Assembly: GCA_963971575.1 (NCBI GenBank)
Contig: OZ020625.1
Span: 16,646,829 to 16,710,828 of the forward strand
Direction: 5' to 3'
Length of the DNA stretch: 64,000 nt
DNA from: Liopterus haemorrhoidalis
Taxonomy: Eukaryota > Arthropoda > Insecta > Coleoptera > Dytiscidae
Notes under the pieces: model-generated
Databases searched by the model: none
Told to the model about the DNA's origin: nothing
What the model saw: only the letters and a program-made list of their open reading frames with translations
Position numbers and translations under genes: made by a program
Part shown: piece by piece, positions 44,389 through 56,768 of the stretch
How the letters are laid out: each line of letters starts with the position of its first letter
Numbering within the stretch: the stretch's first letter is position 1

Positions 44389-47300
44389 CTAAACATATAC
44401 ATTTTAGTTTAAAATAATAAATTGCAATAAACAGTTACCATATCTTTGGTGATGTATAGATGTTCTCCAAATAGTTTAAAAGCAAATCTACTAATTCCGA
44501 TAAGCCACATCGGAGGCATAGATTTCTCGAATGTTAACATTGATTTTATTTTCAAAGCACAAATCATTCCAATAATTGACCAGAAAAATGATATTTGGGT
44601 GAATACCACTAGAATTAAATTAGATATTTATATTATTTATAAGATGTAGACCTAGGAAAGAGATTAAATTGTTCGTAGAACCGTTTTTAACGGTTTAATA
44701 TTGTCAGACGAAAGCTCAGAGTTCGTAGAAGTGTGTTAAAATCAGGGCTTCGAGCCGTTATTTTTTTCGTTTCGGTTTTCGTTCCGGTTCAATTAAAATT
44801 AAAAATATCAGTTCGGTTCCGGTTTTCATTCCGGCAAAAATAACGGTTTTTTTCGGTTTTCGGTTCAGTTCCGAGTGAAAAATTTTTAAATGCTTTTATT
44901 TATATTAGAAATTTATTTTCTACTATAATTTAGAAGAACATTTTATTCGTTATTTTGTGATAAGTATACCAAGGCCGCTGCCAGCGGGGGGGGGGGGTCT
45001 GAGCGTTCACCCTTCCCCCGAAATAATAGTAACGCATTCTTTTTTACTTTTCATTTAAAAAAATTACGATTTTTTTTTGCTTATCAGTTTAAAAAATAAT
45101 CTTAAATAAAATGTATTTTATATTCACTCTCATAAACATCTTAACCGAAATAAACCGATATTTTTTTTCGGTTCAGTTTCGGTTTTCATTCCGCCAAAAA
45201 TACCGTTTTTTCTCGGTTTTCGGTTCAGTTCCGGTTCGAAGCCCTGGTTAAAATAACTGCGCTTGCGTCTGACGATAATAAACTATTAGAAATGGCTTTA
45301 TGAACAGACCTAATATGAACTTACTAATATAAGGCATAGATGTGAAAAATGGTAGCACATAATATAAATTGCGTATGATGAATATATGGCAAATTATACA
45401 GATGAAGGAGATAAATAACCTTTGTCTTCCTAAAGGTGGCATACCTGTTGGTGTTAACGTCATTATTGCCAAACCTACAAACAGACAAATTTAAGAATTA
45501 ATATTTAAAATTTGTTGTTATACAAGATATTAAAAAATTGATGTGAAGTGTGAATTTTCACACATTTCAGGGTTTTGCAGGTATTTAATAACTGAATGAT
45601 GATTATTTGGGATGCCAAAACAAATTTTATGTTCAAATATTTTTTTATGAATTTTAATTCGAATGCCTAATACCATTATTTAAGTTTCTAAATATGTGCA
45701 GTATTTTTTTTACATAGCAAGGTTCATTAAGATTTTGAAAATTGCGCCTATGGCTTCTATTGGTTGCTTAAATCATAAGCCCCGCCCTCTGATACCTTCA
45801 AATATAGAATTAAATTATAATTTCAACACTTCCCACTGGTTATTAAATTTACGCTTTTAAAAATTAAATGCAACATTTACCAAAATATAGCTAGAATTTT
45901 TACAAAATAATTTAAACAAAAGAAAACTGCAAAAAACAAAAACAAAAAAATTAAAATTGACAGGATTCGAACTCTAGTTTGCAAGTTACCTACTTGACAA
46001 ATTAGAAAACCAATGACTAAACGCACATAGCTATGAGCGGTGACGTATCAACTTGGTTACATAACGAATTAAATATTTAACATATTTTGGTTAAAAACAC
46101 AAAAAATGCATTATTTTCCGAAAACATAATCTGATCAAAAATTTCTGTTGTACTATTCCGATTCACACCAATATACATGAATTTTTTCAGATTTTTAGTT
46201 TAAACCATCTGGGCTACAGGGTGTGGGACAAAAATTTTTTTGCACAATTTTGACAAAAATCGCGTCAAAATAATTTATTTTGCAAAAATAAAATTTTGAT
46301 CGTTAATCCACGTACTAAGGGCTTTCATTTGATACCCTACTCAGAATTTTAAAAAAATATTTTATTTTTCGTTGAGCACATATTTGTTTATATTTTTAGG
46401 GGGATATGTTTTTTAGATGTTTTAGCATTTTTCCTATGTGCGGGTCAAAAAGTTGTACAATCATGCCAAATTTCAACTCTCTAGGTTTAGCCGTTTGGCT
46501 ACAATTTTTACCGAACAGACAGACAGACAGACAGACAGGCAGACGACAAAATGACGGTATAAGGGTTTTTTGGTCATACCTACAAAACCCTAAAAAGAGT
46601 GATCAGAAATTGTAATAGCATATAATACTGACCAAAATAACTGAAAAATGGTTCACCATAGGTCCATAAAGCAACCCCTTTCAAAAATATTTGTTATTTG
46701 CAATATCGCACTATCTATGAAACAAAATTTAAAGCTCATGCTGGGCTATAGAACAAAGAAGAAAAAAATATCAAATAAATATTAAAAATTTGACCACTTA
46801 CCAACTGCTGGCCAAATTGTATGTGCGATATCTGCCGCTGGTCTTCTCATAAAAGTAAAGTTATAATTTAAACTTTCATAAGTCTCATTCTCATAAATGA
46901 TCTTTACTTGAAAAGGCTCAATTTTGATCAATTTCCATTGTGGATGTTCCTTATGTCCAACCAGAAAGACAGGGAGAGCATTCATGTTCAATTTAACAGT
47001 CGTGTTACCGTATGTAATTGTGCTGTAAGCCATACTGCATACTAAGCCATCATTGGGCCAAAATTGAAAGTATTTTTCTTCACAACTAGCTTTACTTACA
47101 ACTCCCGCTGAACACTCCACCCTTCCATCATATGTCACTATACAACGGGCAGACTCCAATAATTTTATATGAGCACCGCTACAATATAAGTTATTGTCAA
47201 TAAATGGCAGTACTAATAACTACGAACTGTAAAAAATATATATATACACAAGTGTCGTGTACCTCAACCTGCGCCAGGAATCAATCATTCCACACGTTCG

Positions 47301-50300
47301 CTATTTGAGAATGAGGATTTTTTTTTTTTTTTTTTCATCAAGATGGACAAGCACCTCTTTGTCATCGCGATTTTAGGGTTTATCGTTATGAAACTTTCTC
47401 AAACAGATCAATTGGACGAACAGGCATTGTTAAGTAGCTTATGTGGTCACCAGATTCAACGCCATTGCATTTTTATTTATGGGGATAACTCATAGATAAA
47501 ATATATGTCACAAAACCAATTGTTGAATTACGGCAAGCTAATTTATTTAATGAAAGGGTACTTCACGGGACAAACCTAACATAAAGCACTGCAAAATATA
47601 AAATACAAAAGAAACATGGCACAATACAATAACAATTATTATATGTATTTATTATCAGTTTTTACTTGCCCGACCTTAATATATAAGGGGCAAGTATTGT
47701 AATCGTGAAAATTTTCTATGTCGAGATTTTGACTGATGACCACGTTTCATGGGCTAGGGAATCCAAAAAACCTATTTTCGAAGTGCCGTCCGTATGTGTG
47801 TGTGTCTGTGTGTGTGTGTGTGTGTGTCTGTGTGTATACACGATAACTCAAAAACGGTTTAACTTAAAGAGTTCGTTCTGGTACTAAAAAATTATCCTAA
47901 TAACTGGGAAGAACCCTATTGTTTTTTATTAAAATCCGAAACCGGAAACGGAAGTTATTAAACATTAAAATTTAGAAAAATTCGTAACTAGTAAACCAAG
48001 CCTTGGACAAAAAATTGTATTGGACATAATTTGATGTATTTTTGAAGATTTACCTAAATCTTTTTTAAATATAAAAAAAAAGTTTTTTTTTTATTATTAG
48101 TATTTTTATTGGAGGGCAAGTCTAGCGGAGGTCTTCCTTCGCCACTGGTTTAAATTTAAATTAGAAATAAAAAATATGTTACAGGTATCAAAGTGGCCGT
48201 TGAAAAGCATCATATTCAGTAGTAAGGAGAATTTAGCCCTAGATTTGTATTACATGTTCTTAGGTAAAATCGTAGCACGTTTCTTGTATTATTTTGGGAA
48301 ACATTGAATCTAAGTAACTGTATCAAATAAGGATAATCGAAATAATTATTTACAATATGGTGATCAATAATAATGGCATTAATATTCCGTTTTATTTCAA
48401 GAGAGAGTAATTTGTAATACAGGCGCACGTTGTCATAAGTGTATGGGACATTTACTAAGTTTTTTTTTAACACTTTCTTGAAATAAAACGGAATATTAAT
48501 GCCATTATTATTGATCACCATATTGTAAATAATTATTTCGATTATCCTTATTTGATACAGTTACTTAGATTCAATGTTTCCCAAAATAATACAAGAAACG
48601 TGCTACGATTTTACCTAAGAACATGTAATACAAATCTAGGGCTAAATTCTCTTTACTACTGAATATGATGCTTACGGGTTTCTTAAAATGCTTACATAAT
48701 CGCTTTATAAAGCCTAAAATTTAGTAAGTTTTTTTAATGATTGAATTCATGTTTTCATGAAAAATCAATTTACTCTCTGTTGTCTTTTAATCAGGAATAG
48801 GTTTAGCAAATTATTTAAATTCTCGAGATAAAATATAAGTGTTTATTTTAATAATATATTTACATCACAACGTCCACCATCTTGTAAGGTACATTACTAA
48901 GCTAAGTTCAGAACAGAACCCGTCCGGCTTGGGTCAAGAGTGCTACAAAAAAAAAAAAAAAATTAAGTTGGGAACACTGAATTTTTGCCAACTGTAATGA
49001 GAAGTTACTAGTTACTAGAAATTATCCCTATTACACGATAACAATGATGAAATTATTGATTTTATTATAATTTTAGTTCCATAAAATTCCAATATAGTAC
49101 TCTTATAACACATATAATATCATTTCATTTCCTACAGTAGTACTACTATATTTTTAACGATTACCTTCAAATAATAAATTTTAGTTCTACCATTTTGCCT
49201 CTACAATGTTACCACTAGATAAAAGTGAAATGTTTTTCCACTTTTTTTTTGTAATATTGTCGTAATGCACGCAAAATAGCGCGCACTACAAATTAAATCT
49301 GTTTTTATTATACACTAATTTATAATTAAATACTTTAATTGAACATATAAGTAAAAACATATTGATCTATGAAATACGTTTCTATTATTGTAAAGCGAAT
49401 AATACTTGGAATTTGAGAGAAAACAAATATATAGATTATTAATATAGTTTAAGAAAAACATTAAACTGAAGATCAAAAGTGTTAGAGGCCAAGAATAAAT
49501 ACGCCAATAATAATTCGAAATAAATATCTCGAATATTAAAGACATTTAATTAAAACGCCTTACATAATAACTGATATTTTTAAATCTGATATATCAGTAG
49601 AATATAATTTTACCTACGATAACCTGGTCTACGAGATATGCATGGAAATTTAGAACATTTAACTCTTTAACTGATTTATTTTTATACATTTTTGCAATGT
49701 ATTTGTAATCAGTGATTCTTAAACTCTGGTCCGCGGGTAAAGGCCTTTAAGTGATTAAATTTGTTTTATATTGGAAGTAGAAACTGTACAACTGCGGATT
49801 GGATGTACCTGAATGATATTAATTATAAAAAGGAAATATGTAAGTCCATTATATTTAAAATAACATACATACAGCGACTTGAAAAAGAGGATAGTGAGAC
49901 AACTATAGTCTCCATACAAATTATATTTACCCAAAACTGTAAAATAATGATTATTTTTGTAATCAACTATTTGTGGAAAACCATTACTCATATAACCGCA
50001 ATCAGAAATTTGATTGAAATTACCTAAATAAGCAGAATAAAAAATTCTTGATACGATTAGAAATATTCAAAAAGTAATCAAATCTTTACAAAACTATGTT
50101 AAAATTTGGAATTTTACATATTCTCAAAATATTTAGGTCTACGACCAACATCGCTCTTAATTTTCGCTTCCCTCGAAATAAAACGTTCATATAAATAATA
50201 ATCAATACACTTTATTATTCTAAAAAAACATAAACTTTTTCTTACATTAATCTTCACAAAATATTACAATGTAAAAATATATTTAACATACAGGTTTATT

Positions 50301-53300
50301 ATTTGAAAACATTTATCGTACGTATATGCAGGGCATATATTCAAAATAATAAACCAGTTAGATAAAAAAAATAAATAAAACACGAAAAAATCTGACCAGA
50401 AAAAAATTAACTGTAGGGTAGCCCTAATTATTTTCATAATTATCATACAATTTGTTGATTTTTAAAAATTGTTGATGTGGTCATTTGCCAAAAGTAGAAA
50501 CTAAATCTTTTTCTGTACCTGTTATCCCACTATTCATTTTAACAACCAGTATGGAAGTATTTCAATATTTTAAGAACTGATATGCTCGTACCGGTTGAAT
50601 ATTGTCACTGCATATATTTAAGTATTTATTACAATATATATAGCTCAACACAATGGTATGCAAATTTTTGTGACAGAATGTCATGACAATGTTTATTTAA
50701 TAATTTAAAATATAAATACGCCGTTAACCTGACAAAATTAAGGTAAGCTTAAAATTGCAATAAGGCGTTTACGAAAACTCTACCGGTAGATACCGGGAAC
50801 ATCAACTGTGTTCGAAAACAAGTTCGGTGAAGGTGTATAAGCATGTAGCTGTTTACCGACCAGTAGATTTTCTGGGGAAGATTTACTATACCCCACTCAA
50901 CATAACCTTATTCTAGCTAAACTATTCTAACATAACTAGTATTCTAGCTAAAGCCTAGCCTAACCTAACCTTTTTAAGGATTATTTAAGCCTTCTGTATA
51001 GAGGCAGCACATAAGTTTATGTTCAGTGGGGTACAGTAAAGATTGGCCGATGTACCATATCCACCAGTAGAGTTTTTATAAACGCCTAGTGATTTGGCTA
51101 AGATAAACTTTAGGTATGCATATTTATATATAAAAAGAATGCTGTTTGGATAGCAGGATCACCAGACCTGTATCTTTTTCACTAGTTTATTGCACTGTCA
51201 TTTATTATTTAATTATTAAAATTAATTTAGTTAACTACAACATTCGTTATGTCTTTCCATTTGAATCCGGTCGCAGTAGCACTAAAATTATTTTAAGTCC
51301 CAGCAAAAAAACCATTTTCACTGTGCCCAGCATGTATTTTCTCGTTCTGATATTATAGTCCAGGCCTTATAGTGTTACATCGGACAGTGTTTCTTTGTTC
51401 CTCATTTTTTATCACATTTGACCATCTTATATCAAGATTCATTGTAAGCAACGGTTTTGAAAAACTTCGCAAAAATAATCTGGAATACAGAAAAATATTT
51501 AAAAAGTTTCCCTCAGTAGTCAAAACCAATATTTTTTAATAATAAATAGTTTCAATGTCATTTATAACATTTCAATTTATTATAATATCTACTTACATTA
51601 ATTATTTAAAATATGTACATATGTTTATTAAAGGTTAAACAATAAATGACATATGTATCAAAATTTTACTAGTAGTTCTAAGTTCATAATAAGGTCTAAA
51701 TTAATATTATATATAAACAAACCATATGTATTGATGTAATTTACTTTCTAATTAATGTTCTTTATTAAATTGTTTACAAAATACTTCAAAATGAATTAAA
51801 TATTACATGAATAAGTTAAATTAATTTACGGATTTTAGAAATGTTATCCAATAAACACGGCTTTTATTTTTCACATATTATTTTATTATTTCGAAGTTGG
51901 GAACACTTTCCTTATCATCTTTAGCACATTTGACACAGACTCAACCCGTCTGCTCGGTTCCTGTTCCCTTCAACAAACATCAAGAACCGACCGCTACTGC
52001 CATCTAGCTACACCGAGCGGGATTATCGAAGTGACACGCGATATCATATCGAATATTATATCAAGATCTCTAATGTGCTCATCAAACGTTAAATATGTGA
52101 CTCATGCCGACACATTTAGGCTGTTGGATTAATTTTTCATGTAAAAAGTGATATAGTGAAATTTGTTAACGTTATGAAATAAATAATTATTTTTATAGTA
52201 AATATTTAATGCCATCCTGAACTCTCAGGGCCGGTTTCTGAAAGCCTAGTTAATTATAACCAAATAGTTAGAAAATGGTTGCTATGTATACTTATGGGTT
52301 TGTTATATTGTAACCGAGTTTAACCAAGAGATTAAACTCGGCTACGCTTTCAGAAACCGACCCTTGGCAACAGCCTTGCAGCCTTGCTGGCAATTTTTTT
52401 AAAATAAAATTTTATTTCATCAGTATACAAAGTCATCAGTATACAAAGTTGCAAAACTGAAAGCAATCAAAGATGTTATTTATAAAAGCAGAAATAACAA
52501 AGGGCCGAAATGAGACCCTTGCGGTACACCGAAAATAACAAACACAATTTCAGATCATGTATCATTGATACCTACAGTTTACAATCTGTTACGGATTTAA
52601 GAATCATTCCATCTTAATAAATTACCATGTATGTCAGGACAATTTAATTTTGATAGTAGTAAATCATTGTTGACCTCTTTGAAAGCTTTACTAAAGTCCA
52701 CTAAAATAACATCAACTGGCTCGTTTTTATCATGGAAGATATTTTGAACATGTAAGAAGGTGATATTTGCACTTCAGTTTCTCGATGATGCCAACAATGC
52801 TTGATTGCGAATGGAGGACATTTTGAAGCATTTCCCCCCACATTTTACTTTCTTATAAAATTGAATTTATGAAAATAATCATAGAAGTAATTAACAATCG
52901 AAGTGTAAAAACATTTTATTTGTACACAATATAAAGCGAGATCATTAATTCCTGAGCGTTATGTAATACTAGACAGAAACATTTAGTTCAAACTTATTTC
53001 CAAGGACATGTACACATAGGCGTAGATTCGATTTTTATTACTTTATACGAATTAATTATTAAATGAACACTGCTTTTCTCTACACGTTATTAAGTTATAA
53101 ATATTAAGTAACGGATTTTCGTTGTTCCTCGGGCGAGTTCGGTCCAACGAAGTAATCTGATTGGTTCTTTCTTAAGCTGGGATTTTCAGCTGTGAATTAG
53201 AATACAGTTTTGATATTTTATACCCATTGTTTACCGTTATGTAACGCTCAGGAATTAATGACCTCACTGTATTACTTACTCATGCACTACTTCTATAGTT

Positions 53301-56300
53301 GGTGCCCATATTTCATCGGTGTCCATATAGATTTTAGTTATATTATCGTAGTCCTTTGGGGTCCATTTTAGATATGTATCAATCCAGACCTTTAAATATT
53401 AAAATAAAAATATATTTAAGCTGCAAAAAATCAGCTAGTATTACACTTACAACTTTAACCAAGTTATTAATTTCCATTATGCGTCTTTTCATTAGGTTTG
53501 CCCACCGATGTATCTAAAATATAATTTTTTGAACATATTTTTTTGTTTTCAATGCTTTAGTACAAATATTTATAATTAAAATAAATTCAGGCCTTTTTTT
53601 GACAGCAAAGAAACATCATATATCATCATTTAATTATGAACTATTCTACAGTCCAGTACCGGCGCAAATAGCCATCGTTGCTGTGCGCCAAAAACTAACT
53701 AACTACAATCCAGTACCTATTCTGAACCAAAATGAATTTTCAAATATCGATTTTATGTTAAAAATCTGGCCAGATGTTGCATTACGCATGGGCAGAACTA
53801 CTGATTTTTTTTTAATTCGTTCAATTCTGAAATATATAAATCGTGTACCACCAACCTTGCTGGTGACAAAAACCTATGTTATCGCTCATAATTTCAAGAA
53901 AATGTGTTAAATATGAACTGGAAACAAATTTTGTTTTACCCGCGCGCACAAATATTATAACTTTGAAGCTACTGAACCGATTTTAGTAAAACACATCCTA
54001 TAATCTGAGCAGATGATGTAGTTACAGATCATTATATATATATATATCTGCACTAATTTCCCCGATCGCTGATAATTGCAAGAAAATGCATTAAATATAA
54101 CGGGAAACATGAATTTTGTTTTACCCACACGTACAAATTCATTATAATTTTGAAACTACTGAACCCGTTTTAGAAAAAGACAGCCTAAAATCCGACCAAA
54201 TGATGTAACTACAAATCGTTATATCCTCGGAACTATTGCACAGATTTTATTTATTTTTTTATTTATTTTTTTTTTTCAATTAAGATTAATATATAAATCG
54301 TGTACCAATTTTGCCGATGACGAAACCTATGTAGTCGCTGATAATTTCAAGAAGATGCGTTAAATATGAATGGAAAACATGGATTTTGTTTTACCCACTC
54401 GCATAAATCATTATTACTTTGAAACTACTGAACCGATTTTAATAAAACACAGCCCAAAACCTGAGCAGATGATGTAGCCACAGACAGTAGAAAACCGCGG
54501 AATAGCACAGTGAAAATCACATGGACAGATAGATATACAGACAGGCCCGTGCCTAGCAGTTCTGGCGCCCTTGTGCAATATTTTATTTTACAATTTGTAT
54601 GACTGAGGCAGTATATGGAAATATAGCTGAAGTAAAGTATTATCCACTATTGAAAATAATTTAAAAATTAATAAATTCTATTTTTATTTTTAAATTTCCA
54701 AACATATACTTATAATAGCAAGGATACTTAGTCGGTTTTGCCCCATAGTTGATCTCAAATAATTTTTTAGAATTTTAAGTTTTGAAAATGAACGCTCTGC
54801 GGGCGCGACAGAAACCGGAATTGTTAATAAAATTACGGTTAATGTTAATAAAGTATCATGCTTGTGTTAGGAAATGAATTCATTAACAAATTTTTAATGG
54901 TTATATAAGTTAAAGTTTCTTCTGGAGACTTAATAATTTCTTCATCTAAATTTAGTAAAAATCTATCAATATTCCACAAGAACTCGAAATGGATGGAATA
55001 AGAAGAAAGAGTTTGGAATCGTTCCTCTACTGATGTAATAATTACATCTAGAGAATGAAAAAAACAAGCAACTTTGAATTTTAATGTTTCTTCGTACGTT
55101 GGTTCATCGTCACATTTTGGTGCCTTTGGGGCCTCTAATGCCTCGGCTCCGTTGTGCACCGCACAACCTTGCACTTATGTACGCCGCGGGCCTGCATACA
55201 GACAGACAGGCGATGACCAAATAGCGGCAGTGTTAAAAATGACGTGCCAATGACAGACATAAAAAAATAAGCAAACTCCTTTAAGCTTACTTCGAGCCTT
55301 TCGACTTTTACTGTTCTAGATTTTTACTAACTAAACCTAACCTGTCATTGGCCGTTACATAAGGCGCTTTCCAGGTTGCTGTAAAGAGTAGCTCGGAGTT
55401 GCTCCGAACAGTTCGCTAGTTGTTCCAAGTAAAAGAACTTCACACTCTCAACTACACCAGAATTTCCTTCCCCCGTCCCCTGAAGTACCTACCTTCATTC
55501 TAGAACTTAGAGTTCCTTTGTAGTGGGGGGGGGGGGGTAAACAGCTGATGCAATTCAAACTTGTTAAAGGTTTATCACGCATTTATAACTGTGTATTTTT
55601 TTAATATAAAATAAAATCCATTTATATTATCATAAATATGAAAAATTTTAAATAATTTGTACATTTAGGATAGTTTTCCTTTGAAATTTGTTAATTCGTA
55701 AGATAGCAGCGCCTTTTTCCACTAAATACTCAACTAAAGTGTTCCAAATGCAAACATTTTCAGAGCAGTTTGGAGTAGAACAGTTCGGAGTAGTTCAGAG
55801 TATTTCACACCGATCTAGAAAGCACCTATATAGATAAATGAAAATAAAGTAAAAAAAATGATGTGAAGTGTGAATATTCACACATTTCAGGGATTCGCAG
55901 GTATATAATAAGTGAAAGCGGCATGCTGAGTGTGTAGGACAAATTTTACTTTGTAGTAATCACGGCAAAATGAACGATATTTTAAAAATAATTTATCGTC
56001 TGTTAATCATATAATAAGACTGGTTATTAAATTTACGCTCTTAAAAATAAAATACAACATTTGTCAAAATATAACTAGAATTTTGACAAAATAATTTCAA
56101 CATAATAAAAATGCAAAAAAAAAGCAGAAAAAATAAAATTCACTCCGTACTCGAACTCAAAACCCCTCGTTTTCCAGCGCATTTTAGCTTACGACACCAG
56201 TGCTTTAACCCATTACGCTATCGCACGCCTTGCATGTGAGTGTCTTACATTGGTATAACTTTTGTACTTTGTGAACCAAAAACCACAAAAAATGCGTTAT

Positions 56301-56717
56301 TTTCCGAAAACATAATCTGATCAAAAATTCCTGTTGTACTATTTCGGTTCACACCAATATACATTACTTAGAATTTTTTTAGATTTTTAGTTTAATCCTT
56401 CTGGGCTACAGGGTGTGGGACAAAATTTTTTTTGCACAATTTTGGCAAAAATCGCATCAAAATAATTTATTATGCAAAAATAAAAATTTGATCGTTAATA
56501 CACGTACTAAGGGCTTTCATTTGATACCCTACTCTGAATTTAAAAAAAATATTTTTGTTTTCGATGAGCACATATTTGTTTATATTTTTAGGGGGGTATG
56601 TTTTTTAGATGTTTTAGTATTTTTCCTATGTGTGGGTCAAAGAGTTGTATAAGCATGCCAAATTTCAACTCTCTAGGTTTAGCCGTTTGGCTACAATTTT
56701 TACCGAACAGACAGACC

Positions 56718-56768
<51 letters not shown>

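Noticed and set aside
45248..45472. Reading the receptor TM segments as separate small membrane proteins
   Set aside because: The frames begin at non-ATG codons inside acceptor sites; splicing joins them in phase into one receptor.
50940..50985. Interstitial telomere (CCTAA repeats)
   Set aside because: Only two or three imperfect CCTAA/CCTAG units; far too short.
53599..53910. 103-codon plus-strand frame in receptor intron 2
   Set aside because: It has no family features and runs into a repeat unit; it is probably chance.
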